This document shows, piece by piece, positions 11,421 through 12,069 of a stretch of 12,069 nt of DNA (the stretch's first letter is position 1; each line of letters begins with the position of its first letter). The notes beneath the pieces were generated by a model. It was not told the origin of the DNA. It did no database searches and worked only from the letters and a program-made list of their open reading frames with translations. The position numbers and the translations under genes are program-made. This DNA is from an uncultured Acetatifactor sp. (lineage in GTDB: Bacteria; Bacillota; Clostridia; Lachnospirales; Lachnospiraceae), in NCBI GenBank assembly GCA_948896875.1, contig CAQUWW010000089.1, positions 1-12,069 of the forward strand. The letters run 5' to 3'.

Positions 11421-12069
11421 ATGGCAAGGCCAGTCCGGCGCAGGAGGATCTGTTTTGAACCCAAATATGACAGTTTTGCCCCATGTGGTGCAAAGGGCAG
11501 GGAGCAGGTTCTGCTGACAGTGGATGAATTTGAGGCGGTCCGTCTGATCGACCATGAAAAGAAGACTCATGAGCAGTGTGCCAGGCAGATGGGGATTTCC
11601 CGCACTACGGTCACGGAAATGTATGAAAGAGCCAGGATGAAGATCGCGGACTGCCTTGTGGGTGGAAAGACGCTTTGTATTTCCGGCGGGAATTATGCGC
11701 TCTGTGACGGCTCTGCATGGAGGTGCTGCGGCAAAAAATGTGACAGGGCCAGAGCTGCGGCCGAAATGGAAGGTGAAAGAAAGGAAGATGGGATCATGAA
11801 GATTGCAGTTACTTATGAAAATGGAAATGTATTCCCGCATTTTGGGCATACAGAGCAGTTTAAGGTTTATGAGATTGAAGATGGGAAAGTTGCCGGGGCG
11901 CAGGTAGTGGATACAAACGGGAGCGGCCATGGCGCCCTTGCGGGGATGCTGTCTGCGCTGAATGTGGACACGCTGATCTGCGGCGGGATCGGGGCAGGCG
12001 CGCAGACTGCCCTGGCAGAAGCAGGCATCCGCCTTTATGGAGGCGTATCTGGCAGTGCGGATGAGGCTG
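11421..12069 (+). CDS. DUF134 / NifX-type Fe-Mo cluster-binding fusion protein (3' end outside window)
   Basis: The frame is open from ATG 11421 to the window edge (216 codons seen). Residues 1-105 are a DUF134 domain: MARPVRRRRICFEPKYDSFA, then VDEFEAVRLID and EQCARQMGISRTTVTEMYER, a sigma-70 region 4-like HTH, and a Cys-rich tail with CC (102-103) and Cys107. A charged linker follows. From Met126 (MKIAVTYENGNVFPHFGHTE) a dinitrogenase Fe-Mo cofactor biosynthesis domain (NifB-C/NifX/NafY type) begins and continues through CGGIGAGAQTALAEAGI. Such fusions occur widely in anaerobes that do not fix nitrogen; a role in metal-cluster binding or sensing linked to gene control is inferred. GGAGGTG (11409-11415) is five bases before the ATG. 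A second ribosome binding site, AAGGAAG (11781-11787), precedes in-frame ATG 11796, so the NifX part might also be made alone. Confidence 0.88.
   Translation, partial: MARPVRRRRICFEPKYDSFAPCGAKGREQVLLTVDEFEAVRLIDHEKKTHEQCARQMGISRTTVTEMYERARMKIADCLVGGKTLCISGGNYALCDGSAWRCCGKKCDRARAAAEMEGERKEDGIMKIAVTYENGNVFPHFGHTEQFKVYEIEDGKVAGAQVVDTNGSGHGALAGMLSALNVDTLICGGIGAGAQTALAEAGIRLYGGVSGSADEA

Overview
The window reads as chromosome from an anaerobic Firmicute of the Lachnospiraceae type (Clostridium cluster XIVa: Blautia, Hungatella, Enterocloster and relatives). The basis is AGGAGG-type ribosome binding sites, moderate GC with AT-rich intergenic stretches, and a gene set usual in gut Clostridia: a GPH sugar transporter with a GH36 alpha-galactosidase, an HxlR regulator, a DinF/MepA-type MATE pump and a DUF134-NifX fusion. 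Genus assignment is inference. There are no rRNA, tRNA or CRISPR features and no transposase gene.

Left part (1-2740): a redox/regulatory neighbourhood that has lost material. It starts with what looks like the two ends of a deleted ABC exporter gene (about 63-192). A LysR regulator (209-1099), a MerR-like regulator (1226-1582) and a flavodoxin-like lipoprotein gene (1600-2169) follow. The flavodoxin fold stops abruptly at an apparent breakpoint near 2131. A well-formed promoter then drives a small flavin-binding split-barrel protein (2342-2737), with a 17-bp palindrome upstream of the -35.

Middle part (2740-8500): a 480-bp non-coding stretch holds a 103-bp palindromic MITE-like element and many inverted repeats that look like control sites. 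Then comes an alpha-galactoside utilisation module: a MelB-like cation:sugar symporter (3221-4636), a GC-rich intercistronic hairpin, a GH36 alpha-galactosidase (4706-6940), a convergent AraC-type regulator (6944-7801, minus) and a divergent YczE/YitT-type membrane protein (7831-8502). The symporter imports melibiose/raffinose-like sugars, the hydrolase releases galactose, and the AraC protein is the probable local regulator. This module seems to sit inside the redox neighbourhood, because regulatory sequences on its two sides resemble each other.

Right part (8580-12069): an HxlR regulator with an operator-like inverted repeat upstream, a zinc-type macrodomain (ADP-ribosyl hydrolase) and a MATE efflux pump form a compact putative operon (8683-11302). 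After a short gap with a promoter candidate comes a DUF134/NifX fusion protein that runs off the right edge.

Most interesting: the HxlR / Zn-macrodomain / MATE operon, which lacks the sirtuin and lipoyl-type partners usual for this macrodomain class; the near-identical operator-like sequences before the flavin protein and the HxlR gene; the palindromic element; and the gene-loss scars.
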